Positions 46,923 through 56,443 are shown, counted from the first letter of the stretch. The stretch: DNA of 64,000 nt from Campylobacterales bacterium (GCA_026390115.1 JAPLGO010000012.1:124001-188000), one strand, 5' to 3'. Notes: generated by a model from the sequence alone, not told the origin. A program made the numbers and translations.

Positions 46923-47407
46923 CAACCCCACTCCAAAACGCGATGATGCTCAGTTCTATTATCGGGTCGATTATGGCGAACTATGACCCAACTAAGGCAA
47001 AAGAACGCTTACGACCTATTACTGAACTCAAAGCAAGACTTAAAAAGTTTATGTGGACTAGAAGCCGCTCAAACAAAAATGAGTTTTTTGAAGCGATACA
47101 GTTTGCGGATAGAGCTTGGCAAAAATCTATAAATCATTTTGCAGATAAAAAGTTAAGTATCGAAGCTATTTCTACCATCGTGAGACTCTACGACCTCTAT
47201 GAAGAGCCTCTTACAAAGTACGCGAATATAAGAAGTAAACAAATCGAAGCATTTGCAAGAGGGGTAACAGATGCAACCTCACTCCAACACGAGATGAACA
47301 GCTATGAAGTTGCGGATTATATTATTGAGCAGTTGAGCGTATTTACAGGCATAAAACGAGTAAATAAATTTAAGGTAGGTAGGGTTAAGCAACATGATAA
47401 CAAATGA
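46919..47407 (+). CDS. Hypothetical phage protein (162 aa)
   Basis: Overlapping start/stop, early operon. Confidence 0.5.
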   Translation: MTTPLQNAMMLSSIIGSIMANYDPTKAKERLRPITELKARLKKFMWTRSRSNKNEFFEAIQFADRAWQKSINHFADKKLSIEAISTIVRLYDLYEEPLTKYANIRSKQIEAFARGVTDATSLQHEMNSYEVADYIIEQLSVFTGIKRVNKFKVGRVKQHDNK

Positions 47408-47657
47408 ATTCGCGCAGATAGCAGCTGTAAGTGTATCGCAAATGGCACTTATATTTTTTAAACATTTAACGGTTCGAACAGTTGTAGTACATCAGATAGT
47501 TAAGTCTATGTTTTTCACATTTGCTATACAAGCATCTTGGCTTGTTAGCAGTGCTATAGGCATAAAAGCTTTTTTAGATGGAAATATAGTAGTAGTTGCT
47601 TTTTACCTCCTAGGCGGAGTGATTGGAGCTTGGTTAAATTTTAAAATAAAGGTATGA
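47394..47657 (+). CDS. Small membrane protein
   Basis: 87 aa, hydrophobic segments. Confidence 0.5.
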   Translation: MITNEFAQIAAVSVSQMALIFFKHLTVRTVVVHQIVKSMFFTFAIQASWLVSSAIGIKAFLDGNIVVVAFYLLGGVIGAWLNFKIKV

Positions 47658-47658
47658 G

Positions 47659-47928
47659 ATGCAAAAAAATATAAGAAAGCTTGAAAAACAAGCCGCTGAA
47701 AAAGAGTATTCAAACAAGCAGAAGTTAGAGCAGTATATACAAGAGGGGTTAGCTGTTGCAAAAGCACATGATAAAATTTCTATGGATTTTAAAGAGAAAG
47801 CTAAGGATATGTTTTTAGATGAAATACTAAGTGGAAAAGGAGCTATAGATAATCATTTTTTACTTTTAAAAACAGCAGCACAAAAAATAAAGTTGAATGG
47901 GGGGGGAACATATCTCCAGACGACTTGA
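47659..47928 (+). CDS. Hypothetical protein with G8 tract near its 3' end (candidate phase-variable)
   Basis: 89 aa in current frame; +1 G extends it to 47966. Confidence 0.5.
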   Translation: MQKNIRKLEKQAAEKEYSNKQKLEQYIQEGLAVAKAHDKISMDFKEKAKDMFLDEILSGKGAIDNHFLLLKTAAQKIKLNGGGTYLQTT

Positions 47929-47958
47929 TGGTAATGTATAAGAAAACATTGCAAAACA

Positions 47959-48147
47959 ATGCGTAGAAACACTTGTGTGATTTGTAAGAAAAAACGCTAT
48001 GCAAATAAAATGCAGTTAGTTTTTACAAATAGTTATGCTTGTATTGAAAAGTGTACAACAGACCCAGAGGTTGAGACTTCTATCAAAATAATAGAACTCT
48101 ATAAAAATCTAAAAAAAATAAATAAAGTACACCTTTTCGGCAAGTAA
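47959..48147 (+). CDS. Small Cys-containing protein (62 aa)
   Basis: MRRNTCVICKKKRYANKMQLVFTNSYACIEKC. Confidence 0.45.
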   Translation: MRRNTCVICKKKRYANKMQLVFTNSYACIEKCTTDPEVETSIKIIELYKNLKKINKVHLFGK

Positions 48148-48187
48148 AATTGTCCGTTCAGGAGTGACAAAAAAGGGAGAGTAGAAG

Positions 48188-48340
48188 ATGATACACGCAT
48201 ATTTTTCAGAAAGTCAAATGTATATTAAAAGCGATAAAAATACCAGAGAAGTAACTTCCTTATTTAATGATTACAAGAAAAAAAATAAACGCTTTTCTAT
48301 TCACAGAGCGGATGATATCAGAGATATGAGGAACAAATGA
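48188..48340 (+). CDS. Small early protein (50 aa)
   Basis: MIHAYFSESQMYIKSDKNTREVTSLFNDYKKKNKRFSIHRADDIRDMRNK*. Confidence 0.4.
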   Translation: MIHAYFSESQMYIKSDKNTREVTSLFNDYKKKNKRFSIHRADDIRDMRNK

Positions 48341-48564
48341 TAAAACAAAATCAAGTTGCACCAGACAACATAAACCCGACACACTACACACAAATGACTA
48401 TACCGCCCAATGTCTATATTACAGAAAACAACCTAGAGTGGGAAGTCGCAAACTGTGTGAAATATGTATCAAGATATAAAAACAAAAACGGAATAGAAGA
48501 TTTGCGAAAAGCCAAAAAGTATTTGGAACTTTTGGCTATGCGAGTTTATGCAGAGGAGTTGTGA
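48337..48564 (+). CDS. DUF3310-family phage protein
   Basis: NPTHYTQM...WEVANCVKYVSRYKNKNGIEDLRKAKKYLELL. Confidence 0.7.
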   Translation: MIKQNQVAPDNINPTHYTQMTIPPNVYITENNLEWEVANCVKYVSRYKNKNGIEDLRKAKKYLELLAMRVYAEEL

Positions 48565-48565
48565 G

Positions 48566-50182
48566 ATGATAAAACAATCCTCACTTGAAAACCTCAAGGC
48601 TCAAATAGATATTTTTGACATTATAAGCACACATATAGAACTCAAAAAGTCGGGGGCAAACTATAAAGCTCCTTGCCCTTTTCATGGCGAAAAGTCAGCG
48701 AGTTTTGTAGTGAGTCCTCAAAAGCAGATATATCATTGTTTTGGGTGTGGGGCTGGTGGCGATGCGATTAAATATGTGCAAGAGTATAAAAAACTAACCT
48801 ACCCAGAAGCTATAGAAGAGATTGCAGCTTACTACAACTTCAACCTTGAGTATGACAATACAAATACAAACGAAAAAGACTACTCAAGAGTGATGGAACA
48901 CGCAAACAATTACTACATCAACCGCCTCGATAGAGAAACAGGCGAATATTTGCAAAGTAGAGGATTAACCCTAGAGAGCATTAAAGAGTTTGAAATAGGT
49001 TTTACCACTTCATCCAAGGAGCAGATAGACTCTTTTAAAGCACACTTTTTTGAGGTGCAAGAGGCTATTGATTGCGGTATTTTAGCAACAGACGATAGTG
49101 GTAAAACTTTTGCAAGGCTCACGAACCGAATAAGCTTCCCAATCCGCAACCATACAGGTAAACTCATGGGTTTTGGTGGGCGTATCACAAAAGGAGATGG
49201 GGCAAAGTATATTAACAGCCCTCAAACCAAACTCTTTGACAAGTCTCGTAATCTCTACGGATACAATCTTGCAAAAGCACATATACACAAAAAAGGTACT
49301 TTTACTATTACAGAAGGCTACTTAGATGTAGTGATGTTTCATCAAGCAGGGATTAAAACAGCAGTTGCAACGATGGGAACAGCACTTACAGAACAGCATT
49401 GCGTACTCATAAAAAAGGTCGGTGCAAAAGTATTGCTTTGCTACGATGGAGACAAAGCAGGAGTTGCAGCGGCTTTCAAAGCGAGTAAGCTTTTAAGCTC
49501 TCACGGTATCTTTGGCGGTGTAGTATTATTTCCCGAGGGAAAAGACCCAGCCGACATGGTGGCATGTGGAAATGTGGAAGAGTTGCATACACTCATGAAA
49601 CAAAACAGACCGCTTATCAAGTTTGCTATAGAACATATCGGATCTCTTTACAATCTCACTTCTCCACAACAAAAAGAGGAAGCACTAAAAGAGACACAGC
49701 TATTCTTACAAACTCTAAGCCCAATCATCCAAGATGAGTACAAGCCCTATGTAGCGAAAATTTTACAGATAAACCAAGCTCACATTATGACAAAACAGAC
49801 TCAAAACACTCACGAAGTTCCGCTAGAACGCATCAACATTGCAGAGATGAACATCATCAAAACAGCAAACGAGCATGAATCACTCTTTTTTCTTATGCTT
49901 GATTTTGTGGATGAAGAGGTATTTGAGTTCCATAAAAAAGAGTTTGGTATGCTCATGCGAAACGAGAAACAGCTCCAAGGCTTACTCCTACGAGAAGAGT
50001 TAAGTATCTACACAGAGGAAGAGTTCGTAAGTGAACTCAAAAAAATGCTCATATCCTTCAACAACAAAAAGCTACAAACCATAGTTCACTCGTCAGATAG
50101 CTTCGAGAGAAAAAGTTTTGAGATAAAAAAGATAAAAGGCATTATCCACTCACTTATGAAAACAACAAAGGTAAGTGCATGA
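48566..50182 (+). CDS. dnaG: DnaG-type primase
   Basis: CPFHGEKSASFVVSPQKQIYHCFGCGAGGDAIKY zinc finger; TEGYLDVVMFHQAG toprim; start at MIKQSS preferred. Confidence 0.9.
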   Translation: MIKQSSLENLKAQIDIFDIISTHIELKKSGANYKAPCPFHGEKSASFVVSPQKQIYHCFGCGAGGDAIKYVQEYKKLTYPEAIEEIAAYYNFNLEYDNTNTNEKDYSRVMEHANNYYINRLDRETGEYLQSRGLTLESIKEFEIGFTTSSKEQIDSFKAHFFEVQEAIDCGILATDDSGKTFARLTNRISFPIRNHTGKLMGFGGRITKGDGAKYINSPQTKLFDKSRNLYGYNLAKAHIHKKGTFTITEGYLDVVMFHQAGIKTAVATMGTALTEQHCVLIKKVGAKVLLCYDGDKAGVAAAFKASKLLSSHGIFGGVVLFPEGKDPADMVACGNVEELHTLMKQNRPLIKFAIEHIGSLYNLTSPQQKEEALKETQLFLQTLSPIIQDEYKPYVAKILQINQAHIMTKQTQNTHEVPLERINIAEMNIIKTANEHESLFFLMLDFVDEEVFEFHKKEFGMLMRNEKQLQGLLLREELSIYTEEEFVSELKKMLISFNNKKLQTIVHSSDSFERKSFEIKKIKGIIHSLMKTTKVSA

Positions 50183-50790
50183 AAATATTAAATTTATATG
50201 CAGGTATAGGTGGAAATAGAAAGTTATGGGGGGGGGAACATCAAGTGACAGCAGTAGAATTTGATTCAGAAATTGCAAAAGCTTATAAAGATAGATTTCC
50301 CGATGATATAGTTATAGTTGGTGATGCTATGAAGTATTTACTTGAACATTATAAAGAATTTGATTTTATTTGGGCAAGTCCACCATGCCAATCACATTCA
50401 ACTATTATCAATAGTCAATATACGCGAGAGAGCTATAAAGCAAAATTCCCAGACATGAGCTTATATCAAATAATTTTATTTTTAAAATTTCATATTAAGA
50501 GTGGAAAGTTTGTCGTTGAAAATGTGAAACCGTATTATAAACCTCTTATTCAACCTAACGCAACTATTGATAGACATCATTATTGGAGCAATTTTGATAT
50601 AAAAGAAATAGAAGTTAAGAAGGAATATATTATAAAATTTGTAAAAATTTCAACGCTTACAGATTTTGATATTAGTATATACAAAGGTATAAAGAATAAG
50701 CGTCAAGTCATACGAAACCAAGTGAATTATAATATAGGAAAGCATATTTTAGAACAAGCAGTTAAGCAAACATCAAAGGCAAGTGCATGA
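50179..50790 (+). CDS. DNA cytosine-C5 methyltransferase-like protein with G9 tract
   Basis: LNLYAGIGGNRKLW, AVEFDSEIAKAY, IWASPPCQSHS, VVENVKPYYKPLI. Confidence 0.7.
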   Translation: MKILNLYAGIGGNRKLWGGEHQVTAVEFDSEIAKAYKDRFPDDIVIVGDAMKYLLEHYKEFDFIWASPPCQSHSTIINSQYTRESYKAKFPDMSLYQIILFLKFHIKSGKFVVENVKPYYKPLIQPNATIDRHHYWSNFDIKEIEVKKEYIIKFVKISTLTDFDISIYKGIKNKRQVIRNQVNYNIGKHILEQAVKQTSKASA

Positions 50791-50990
50791 GTGAGCTAGA
50801 ATATCTCTACGACACCAAAATAGCACTGTGGCGAGACATGCCATACTTAAAAGCTTTGGAGTTCAAAAACTCTTTAGCCGATAAAGTAGTCACAAAAATT
50901 CTAGTCCAGCACTACACGCAAAGAGACGAACCACGATTAAGAGCGGTTTTAAAAGCGATAAAATTTAATGAGAATAGGATGAGAGAATGA
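50787..50990 (+). CDS. Small phage protein (67 aa)
   Basis: Overlapping start/stop. Confidence 0.4.
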   Translation: MSELEYLYDTKIALWRDMPYLKALEFKNSLADKVVTKILVQHYTQRDEPRLRAVLKAIKFNENRMRE

Positions 50991-51379
50991 GAACAAAAAA
51001 AACAAAAAAGAAAAAACAAAGAGTATTTAAAGATATACAGTGCAGATATCGTAATGAGTTAGGAGCGGCAATATTATATAGAGCAGCTATAAAAGAGCTA
51101 GAAGAGGAAAAGAGAATAAAAAAACAAACTGCAGTTCAAATTTTAGAAGATGCAGGGTATGCAATAGACCAAATCTACGACAAAGCAGTACGAGTTGTAA
51201 TTGCATTTGATGCAGATGGAGAGATTTATGCAGAGAGTGAGCTTATCAATAATTCCATACAATCAGCAAGAAGGTTTTTAATACGACATGGAAAGCCAAG
51301 CGAAGCACATAAAGAGTTTTTAAAATCATATAATAAGCATAAGGGAATAAGCTATGAGCAAACAAACCCTATGCGATAA
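50987..51379 (+). CDS. Hypothetical phage protein (130 aa)
   Basis: Operon context. Confidence 0.4.
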   Translation: MRTKKTKKKKQRVFKDIQCRYRNELGAAILYRAAIKELEEEKRIKKQTAVQILEDAGYAIDQIYDKAVRVVIAFDADGEIYAESELINNSIQSARRFLIRHGKPSEAHKEFLKSYNKHKGISYEQTNPMR

Positions 51380-51599
51380 ATATGAAATTCCGCTCTATTC
51401 AGAGTGGAAACATAAAGACGGTGGTATCTACCATGTTATCCTTGTTTTGCATATCACGACAAGCAAAATTCCAACGGTAGTGTATATTAAAGAGCTAGAC
51501 GAAGTAGAACGAAAATATTTTGCAGATAATGGTATAATTAACCATTTTGTAAGAACTGTTAACCACTTCAAGAGAAGCTTTACGCAAGTGAAGTTTTAA
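51354..51599 (+). CDS. Hypothetical phage protein (81 aa)
   Basis: Operon context. Confidence 0.4.
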   Translation: MSKQTLCDKYEIPLYSEWKHKDGGIYHVILVLHITTSKIPTVVYIKELDEVERKYFADNGIINHFVRTVNHFKRSFTQVKF

Positions 51600-51616
51600 A
51601 AATAAAGGAGAATAGC

Positions 51617-51883
51617 ATGATAAAGAATAGGACAGACAAAGAAATATATAAACTTTGTGAAACTGAACAAGGAACAATGGAGTATATTATAACTACCATA
51701 GCAGATAACTATGGCTATGATTGGGCATATCTTAACAAAGAACATGCACCAACAGTTGATGCTCTAATAAAAAAAAAGTATCTCATAGAAAGAAAAAGCC
51801 ATGTCGGAGTGCTTGAATTTGGAGTTACACAAAAAGGTATAGATTTTTTTAAATCCTCTACTTCCCCACAACCCCATCAATAA
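51617..51883 (+). CDS. Winged-helix-like small protein
   Basis: 88 aa; ..LIKKKYLIERKSHVGVLEFGVTQKGIDFF. Confidence 0.5.
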   Translation: MIKNRTDKEIYKLCETEQGTMEYIITTIADNYGYDWAYLNKEHAPTVDALIKKKYLIERKSHVGVLEFGVTQKGIDFFKSSTSPQPHQ

Positions 51884-52931
51884 CCCCAGAAGCCATCTCG
51901 CTAGACTTTAAATAGTTCATAGTGAGATACTTCTTAATCGTGTTCGGGTCATTATGCCCTAAAGCACCGCTCAGATAAATGCTATCCAAACCTTGCTCCG
52001 CCATAGTCGAAACAATCACATTGCGTAAATAGTGGATGCCAAAAGCACTATTGTCAAGCCTCACTTTGAGCTTGTCAGTCGCTTTGCGAATATCTACCAC
52101 ATGCCCACCTGTAATGCGAGAAGTAAAAACCCACTCACTAATCTTAGGTATCAGAAGCAAATTATCTTTTATAGTTTGTGGTAAAAATATCTTCTGCTCC
52201 TCGTTGTTCTTCGTATCCCTCAAAACATAGTAGCTTTTATCAAAGTTCACATCCTCCCACTTCAATGTCATAATCTCCCCACGCCTACGCCCTTGCAAAG
52301 CAAAAAGAAAAAACGCAAGATAAAAAGGGTCATGCCCATACTCAGCATATATCGCAGTATGAATTTTTACAAGTTCCTCCGAAGCATGAGATACTATCTT
52401 CTTTGTTTTTGGAAGTTTTATTTTTATGCCATCGAGCGGATTAAATGCTATGAGCCTGTTTGCAATGGCATTTTTAAATGCAGGAGCAAGAACTTCGAGT
52501 GTTTGCTTTACTGTTCTTGGAGAGAGTCCTTTTTCCTCTTGAAATGCAATCGAGTTTCTTATATGCAACTGCCTCAGTTCTACAACTTTTTTACTCCCAC
52601 AAATCGGACTCACATATCGCTCATAATGACTCTTTCGAGTTTTCACATAGTTTGTCTTTGGAAGTTGCACAAAATATTCTTGCATCAAATTATCAAGCGT
52701 GATGTTCTCGTTCTGTACACTATCTTTTTTCTTATTCTTGATGCTATTCATTTCGCTTTTAGCATGAGATATTTTATCCTTTTTGCTCCAGCTACTTTTA
52801 GAACTTAAATCAATAAGTCCACTATATTCTTTTTTCTCATAATTAAATCTATATAAAAAAATTACAAACAAATTATTTGCCCACAAACCCACATCTACTT
52901 TATGCGGATAGTCACTTCTATTTATCGCCAT
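51858..52931 (-). CDS. int: Prophage tyrosine integrase
   Basis: GRRRGEIMTLKWEDVNF ... FGIHYLRNVIVSTMAEQGLDSIYLSGALGHNDPNTIKKYLTM; adjacent to attR; MAINRSDYPHKVDVGLW start preferred. Confidence 0.88.
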   Translation of the reverse strand: MAINRSDYPHKVDVGLWANNLFVIFLYRFNYEKKEYSGLIDLSSKSSWSKKDKISHAKSEMNSIKNKKKDSVQNENITLDNLMQEYFVQLPKTNYVKTRKSHYERYVSPICGSKKVVELRQLHIRNSIAFQEEKGLSPRTVKQTLEVLAPAFKNAIANRLIAFNPLDGIKIKLPKTKKIVSHASEELVKIHTAIYAEYGHDPFYLAFFLFALQGRRRGEIMTLKWEDVNFDKSYYVLRDTKNNEEQKIFLPQTIKDNLLLIPKISEWVFTSRITGGHVVDIRKATDKLKVRLDNSAFGIHYLRNVIVSTMAEQGLDSIYLSGALGHNDPNTIKKYLTMNYLKSSEMASGVIDGVVGK

Positions 52932-52958
52932 TGATATAATCCCCACTTCATAACAATA

Positions 52959-52976
52959 GGTACCGAGATAGGTACC
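52959..52976. promoter_or_regulatory. Candidate integrase arm-type site at attR
   Basis: GGTACCGAGATAGGTACC, 16/18 to attL copy, same orientation. Confidence 0.55.
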
Positions 52977-53084
52977 GACTTTCAAAGCAATAGTATATAA
53001 TACTTAGCATTAATCAACAATTATAAGCCCACAAAAAAGGCTTATCTATAGGCATTTGCAAAGATTAATAAAATAGTACACTTG

Positions 53085-53130
53085 GCTCATAACGGAGTGG
53101 TCGAGTGTTCGAGTCACTCAGAACCCACCA
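53085..53130 (+). pseudogene. attR core plus 3' half of the disrupted host tRNA
   Basis: GCTCATAACGG-AGTGGTCGAGTGTTCGAGTCACTCAGAACCCACCA; completes anticodon, T and acceptor stems with 5125-5166. Confidence 0.85.
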
Positions 53131-53210
53131 CTTACAAGGGCATTTCAAGCCTTTTTCAAATTCTTATTCTTAAAGTGTCGCTAGAAGTGTCGCTAACATC
53201 TTTGAATAAA

Positions 53211-53570
53211 TCAATGCTTGTATTGTTTTAAATGACTATCTTTAATAAAACCTGCATAGTTTTTCATAATCATCTCTGGCGAGGTGTGCCCAACGATGGC
53301 AGCAATCTCCATAATCTTGAATTTTTCACTATTTAACATAGCAGTAATAAAAGTGTGCCTTGTAGTATAGAGCTTCCTGTATTCCATATTACAATCTGTC
53401 ACAAGCTGATGCCATCTTCTTTTGAAGAAGGATGCATCTTGTATAAAGACCTTATTGTAGTCAAACAGATAAAGAGACTGACTCAGCTTCTTTTGACTCT
53501 CTATAAATGGCTTAACAGCTTCAAACATAGGAATATCTCGGATACTTCCAAGTGTTTCTGAATTTTTTTA
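53211..53570 (-). pseudogene. C-terminal remnant of another tyrosine integrase
   Basis: KNSETLGSIRDIPMFEAVKPFIES...YTTRHTFITAMLNSEKFKIMEIAAIVGHTSPEMIMKNYAGF; N-terminal part missing. Confidence 0.75.
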
Positions 53571-54193
53571 GCATTATGCTTTTGAGCATAAAGCGGCTTA
53601 GATATTTTTTCGTTATGCCATAATGACTCTTCAAAAGTTTTGTGCTCATGTTGATAAAATATTCCCAAGGCAAAGGGATGTGTTTGCATGGCTTTTTCCA
53701 TTGCCGGCATAAGGTCAGACGTATCAAACAGCGTCGCAGAGAAAAAAGCATAGTAAGTACCTTGCTCAAACTTTTCAAGAGGTAAAGAGAGAAAAGTGAT
53801 GTCCATGTCTGCGGCAAAAAAATGCAAGACAATTGAAAAGTGCACTGTATTTGGATGGGGATGATATATTTGATACCATTGACGCCACTTCTCTTTGGAG
53901 TTTATCTGTCTTTTGTGTTTTGGTATTGAAATTTGCGGATTATGGAGCATTGTAACTTTTTTAAACCCATTAAAAATATTCTCATCATGCGGAGCATACT
54001 GCAAAGCTTCACTCAAATCTACTCCAGCTACATGTTCTCCTTGATGCTCACCATTTTTCCCCATGTCACTCTCGCTTACACCCTTGTATGCGATATAAGC
54101 AGGCCGCCGTTTTTTAGCATTGTAGTGATTCAATTCTTCAAGTGTCATGATATCTTTCACTTTTTTATTTAAGGGATTCAAGGCTGTTTGCAA
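53501..54193 (-). CDS. Cytochrome b5-like (haem/steroid-binding) domain protein, probably degenerate
   Basis: MTLEELNHYNAKKRRPAYIAYKGVSESDMGKNGEHQGEHVAGVDLSEALQYAPHDENIFNGFKKV; C-terminus runs into integrase remnant. Confidence 0.5.
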   Translation of the reverse strand: MQTALNPLNKKVKDIMTLEELNHYNAKKRRPAYIAYKGVSESDMGKNGEHQGEHVAGVDLSEALQYAPHDENIFNGFKKVTMLHNPQISIPKHKRQINSKEKWRQWYQIYHPHPNTVHFSIVLHFFAADMDITFLSLPLEKFEQGTYYAFFSATLFDTSDLMPAMEKAMQTHPFALGIFYQHEHKTFEESLWHNEKISKPLYAQKHNAKKIQKHLEVSEIFLCLKLLSHL

Positions 54194-54346
54194 TTATTTC
54201 TAAACGATATTCTGTAATCATATTGCTTACAATCTCAAACTATCCTTAGTCATGTAAGTTATCTTAATTTCTAATTGATAATGAGTTAATAACCATCCAT
54301 AATTAATAATATTTTTTAATTTGCCCATAATTAATTCTAAGGGATA

Positions 54347-55444
54347 ATGGTTTTAATTATTTTAAGGAGGTTTATTGTGGATCTATTTTCACCTATCAAA
54401 ATTGGAAACTATAATTTAAACAATAGGCTTTTCATGGCTCCGATGACGCGATGCAGAAGTATTGAGAACAATGTACCAAATGATTTGATGGTTACCTATT
54501 ATACTCAAAGAGCCTCTGCAGGTTTGATTATATCCGAGGGAACCCAAATCTCAACTCAGGGCATTGGTTACCCGGCTACTCCGGGAATCCATACAGCCGA
54601 ACAGGTTCAAGGCTGGAAAAAAGTGGCTGACGCCGTACATGACAAAGAAGGTAAAATCTTCTTGCAACTGTGGCATGTAGGAAGAATCTCGCACTCTTCC
54701 TACCATGGGGGAGAACTTCCTGTAGCTCCTTCTGCTATTAAACCATCCGGTCAGATTTATACTTATGAAGGTATGAAAGATTTTGAGACTCCAAGAGCAT
54801 TAAGTGTTGATGAGATAAAAAGGATTGTTCAAGATTATGCAGATGGTGCAAAAAATGCTATAGAAGCCGGTTTTGACGGTGTTGAGATACATGCTGCAAA
54901 CGGTTACCTGTTAGATCAGTTCTTGCGTGACGGCACCAACATAAGAGAAGATGAATATGGCTCAAGCATAGAAAACAGAAGCCGTTTTCTTTTTGAGGTG
55001 ATACAAGCTGTAAGCGATAAAATCGGCTCAGACAAAACCGGTGTCAGACTCTCTCCTAGCGGCACTTTTAATGATATGAAAGATACTGACCCGCAAAAAC
55101 ATTTTACTTACGTCTGTGAAAAGCTAAATGCATTTAATCTTGCATATGTTCATATCATAGATGCTCTTGAGGGCGATATAAGACATGGTGCAAATGTAGT
55201 GGAACTCTCCATTTTAAGAAATGCCTACAAAGGGGTTTTGATTGCCAATGGAGGTTATACTAAGATTAGAGGAAATGATGTTATTGAAAAACATCTGGCT
55301 AATGCCGTATCTTTTGGAGCACTCTTTCTTGCCAACCCGGATTTACCTGAGCGTTTTAAAGCAAACTCGGCTTTAAATAAAGCAGATACAAATACTTTTT
55401 ATACACAAGATGCAAAAGGATATACCGACTATTCTTTTATGTGA
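54347..55444 (+). CDS. Old yellow enzyme-family NADH:flavin oxidoreductase
   Basis: LFSPIKIGNYNLNNRLFMAPMTRCR ... LQLWHVGRISHSSY ... GVEIHAANGYLLDQFL. Confidence 0.9.
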   Translation: MVLIILRRFIVDLFSPIKIGNYNLNNRLFMAPMTRCRSIENNVPNDLMVTYYTQRASAGLIISEGTQISTQGIGYPATPGIHTAEQVQGWKKVADAVHDKEGKIFLQLWHVGRISHSSYHGGELPVAPSAIKPSGQIYTYEGMKDFETPRALSVDEIKRIVQDYADGAKNAIEAGFDGVEIHAANGYLLDQFLRDGTNIREDEYGSSIENRSRFLFEVIQAVSDKIGSDKTGVRLSPSGTFNDMKDTDPQKHFTYVCEKLNAFNLAYVHIIDALEGDIRHGANVVELSILRNAYKGVLIANGGYTKIRGNDVIEKHLANAVSFGALFLANPDLPERFKANSALNKADTNTFYTQDAKGYTDYSFM

Positions 55445-55489
55445 AAGTATAGAAAACTAGATTTTACTCCAACGCCAGCAACCAGTGAT

Positions 55490-55837
55490 CTAGAACTCTT
55501 TGGTGTCTTTGTTGGGAGTATTATATCGGTGAGGATTCAAGTGCAGGGCAAGCCACATGGCGTCGTCTGATGTTTTTAAAACTCTGTGTTTTTTTAGTTT
55601 TGGAATATAAAGATAATCTCCACATTCCAACTCCTGGGTGTGATTTTCAAATTCCAAAACAGCATTTCCGCAAAGCAGAATCACCCATTCATCGTTGTTT
55701 TGTTCATACCATTCACCCTCTATCAGCTCATTTGAGAGAATTTTTTCTATTTCTATTTTATCATTCTTAAAAATTGTTTCAAAGTTTTCGGTACCTTTTG
55801 CAGGAACTCCTGAGCAGTTTTTAAATATATTGTCCAT
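55490..55837 (-). CDS. Cupin-domain protein
   Basis: EWVILLCGNAVLEFENHTQELECGDYLYIPKLKKHRV. Confidence 0.75.
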   Translation of the reverse strand: MDNIFKNCSGVPAKGTENFETIFKNDKIEIEKILSNELIEGEWYEQNNDEWVILLCGNAVLEFENHTQELECGDYLYIPKLKKHRVLKTSDDAMWLALHLNPHRYNTPNKDTKEF

Positions 55838-55963
55838 TCTCTTTTCTCACTATAAAATTTTTTTGCTGTTCAAATATGATAACACAATATTCAAAGATTT
55901 ATACATGCCGGATGTTTGGCATTTTGTATTATGTTATAATCTAAAAAACTAAAGGATTCCTTT

Positions 55964-56443
55964 ATGAAAATTTCTAAGAACTTGCTTGTATATCTTAATT
56001 ATCGACTCAGCGACGCCGATGGGGTGCATCTCAATCCGGGGGAAGAAGAGCTTATCTATCTTCACGGAGGCTATGACCATATATTTAAAGAGCTTGAAAA
56101 TGTTCTTGAAGGCAAAGAGGAGAATGAGTCGTTTAAGGTAACACTCCCTCCAGAGAAAGCTTTTGGAGAATACAAAGAAGAGCTGATATTTCAAGAGTCG
56201 ATTGATGAACTTCCTGAAGATATTTTTATCGGCATGGAGCTTGACGGGTATATAGATGAGTCTCCGGAAGAGGGGGTTATTTATGTGGTAACAAATATTG
56301 AAGATGAATTTGCAACTCTTAATGCCAACCATCCTCTTGCTGGACGCACGCTCACATTTGAGGGGACTATCACAGAAATTCAAGAGCTGAGTGAAAAAGA
56401 GATTGAAGAAATTTTGCATCATGGGCATCATCACCACGATTAA
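55964..56443 (+). CDS. slyD: SlyD-type FKBP peptidyl-prolyl isomerase
   Basis: NPGEEELIYLHGGYDHIFKELENVLEGK...NHPLAGRTLTFEGTITEI; His-rich tail HHGHHHHD. Confidence 0.85.
   Translation: MKISKNLLVYLNYRLSDADGVHLNPGEEELIYLHGGYDHIFKELENVLEGKEENESFKVTLPPEKAFGEYKEELIFQESIDELPEDIFIGMELDGYIDESPEEGVIYVVTNIEDEFATLNANHPLAGRTLTFEGTITEIQELSEKEIEEILHHGHHHHD

Larger units (their letters stand above)
5156..53095. mobile_element. Integrated podovirus-like prophage with plasmid-type modules (~48 kb)
   Basis: Bounded by 11-bp direct repeat GCTCATAACGG at both split-tRNA halves; contains integrase, CI, TerL, portal, coat, lysis, replication, ParAB. Confidence 0.9.
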
